Assembly: GCA_027592485.1 (NCBI GenBank)
Contig: JAQCKL010000286.1
Span: forward strand, 1-6,192
From: Cyanobacteriota bacterium
Lineage (GTDB): Bacteria > Cyanobacteriota > Cyanobacteriia > Phormidesmidales > Phormidesmidaceae
Direction of reading: 5' to 3'
DNA length: 6,192 nucleotides
Below the pieces are notes generated by a model. It was given only the letters and a program-made list of their open reading frames with translations. It was not told the DNA's origin and searched no databases. Position 1 is the stretch's first letter; the number at the start of each line of letters is the position of its first letter. The position numbers were made by a program, and so were the translations under genes. Below, piece after piece: positions 5,296-6,192 of this stretch.

Positions 5296-6192
5296 TTAGA
5301 AATATAACAGCAGGTTGAGCCCCGGAATCGTTCGCGACAAGGTCCATAACAGTAGAGTGATATAGATGAGGCCCACGGCCCATTGGTACCAGACCAGTGC
5401 TGTGATCAAGCCAGGGACTGCCGTATCCCGCAGCCGCAGGTCATTGAAGCCAAACTTAAACCAGTTATTCAGGCTGAAATCGTAGTAGTGCAGCCAGGTG
5501 TAGCGGCGGTCCCACCGAATGGGTTTATAGCGATCGCGAAAAAACGGAAAGCTGGGGATCACCGGGAGTCGGGCAATCAGCAGGCGCAATTGCCGGGCGC
5601 TGCCATCTTCGACTAGGTAGCTGCTGTCCAACTGGTCATGGAAACGGCCCTGGCGATAGATCCCCACAATCAAACCGATCGGCACGGGGAGCGCTAGCAG
5701 GGCGATCGCCAGTACTGTGCGTCCGGGCCAATCCCCCAGATGGCCAATGGTGAGACTGCCCAATCCGGTTGCCAGCACCAAACTGCCCCCCATCCACAGT
5801 TGTTCACTGAGCGGTGGGGCAATGGGCGAGGGTGACCGTCGCCGGAACCGATCTACCCCCCAAAACAAGCCGCTGGCAATGGCCACCGCCACCATGCCCA
5901 CCCCCAGCACCAAACCGACATTGGTGCCGTAGTGGCTCATCAGCAACAGCACCGCCAGCCCCATCCACTGAGCCCCCAACTGTAAACGCCGCCCCCAAGC
6001 CAACGGAGCCTGGACCACGACGCGATCGCGCACCTTCACATAGGTAGCCAGATTAATTCCCTCGATATTCAGTATGTCCCCCACCTGCACCAAGGGTTGC
6101 CCCTGCCGTTGCGCCACAATCGCAGCGGCCTGGGGGGCCGTAAAGCCCAACCGCTGTAGCCGTTCGGGGGGGGCGGTATTCAAATTGGTCGC
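5296..6192 (-). CDS. Helix-hairpin-helix domain membrane protein (5' end cut off)
   Basis: The frame runs open to the right edge of the window, giving 298 visible residues and a TAA stop. A TTG at 6183 could be read as a start, but it falls within ATNLNTAPPERL, which matches the opening of a helix-hairpin-helix domain, so the true start almost certainly lies outside the window. Residues about 4-60 continue that domain: LQRLGF, AAAIVAQRQG, VGDILNIEGINLATYVKVRD. The rest is a membrane region with hydrophobic stretches near 72-87, 90-113, 133-149, 158-179 and 261-286, so about five segments. An arginine- and aromatic-rich loop (about 180-255) lies between the fourth and fifth. I do not recognise a specific family. 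The HHH domain could bind DNA or act in protein contacts; membrane attachment makes the latter at least as likely. It lies 57 nt upstream of the cyclo-ligase gene. Confidence 0.65.
   Translation of the reverse strand, partial: ATNLNTAPPERLQRLGFTAPQAAAIVAQRQGQPLVQVGDILNIEGINLATYVKVRDRVVVQAPLAWGRRLQLGAQWMGLAVLLLMSHYGTNVGLVLGVGMVAVAIASGLFWGVDRFRRRSPSPIAPPLSEQLWMGGSLVLATGLGSLTIGHLGDWPGRTVLAIALLALPVPIGLIVGIYRQGRFHDQLDSSYLVEDGSARQLRLLIARLPVIPSFPFFRDRYKPIRWDRRYTWLHYYDFSLNNWFKFGFNDLRLRDTAVPGLITALVWYQWAVGLIYITLLLWTLSRTIPGLNLLLYF

Noticed and set aside
6166..6173. Run of eight G near the left end of the HHH domain as a phase-variable tract
   Set aside because: It is short, codes for the Pro-Pro-Glu part of a normal HHH opening, and the region is G/C-rich. 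Nothing suggests slippage control.

Overview
The window looks cyanobacterial. The octamer GCGATCGC (HIP1, the highly iterated palindrome of cyanobacterial genomes) occurs nine times in 6.2 kb, at 552, 654, 756, 1002, 3617, 5113, 5530, 5702 and 6022. The gene content fits as well: a Uma2-family remnant, a large P-loop NTPase with TPR repeats, a DUF3616 protein and a helix-hairpin-helix membrane protein. No start codon has a clear Shine-Dalgarno sequence, which is also common in cyanobacteria. Genus cannot be read from the sequence.

Layout, left to right. (a) 1-253, plus strand: a decayed C-terminal piece of a Uma2-type (DUF820) protein, with in-frame stops upstream and no catalytic core. (b) 288-320: a GC-rich 33-nt palindrome just past the end of the next gene. 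(c) 332-3289, minus: a 985-residue STAND-type NTPase (Walker A, Walker B, GxP motif, winged-helix region), followed by an unassigned helical middle and seven TPR-like units, five of them regular and nearly identical. (d) 3290-3496: a 207-nt gap holding a 16-bp inverted repeat (3379-3444) and a second copy of the 33-nt palindrome (3465-3497), which differs from the first at three positions. (e) 3497-4534, minus: a DUF3616 protein. (f) 4535-4641: a short spacer with a small GC-rich hairpin. (g) 4642-5238, minus: 5-formyltetrahydrofolate cyclo-ligase, the one gene here with a firm enzymatic assignment. (h) 5296 to the right edge, minus: a helix-hairpin-helix protein with about five membrane segments, cut by the window edge.

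All four intact genes point left. The membrane protein and the cyclo-ligase are 57 nt apart and could share a transcript. The hairpins after the cyclo-ligase, DUF3616 and NTPase genes suggest that each of those 3' ends is a processing or termination point, so the NTPase gene may be its own unit. Nothing links the four products to one pathway. The cyclo-ligase is folate housekeeping; the NTPase resembles the STAND proteins used in signalling or conflict (anti-phage or self/non-self) roles, but it has no recognisable effector domain. The best leads are the paired 33-nt palindrome, the base-composition switch inside the NTPase gene, and the NTPase itself. I found no convincing complete new system.
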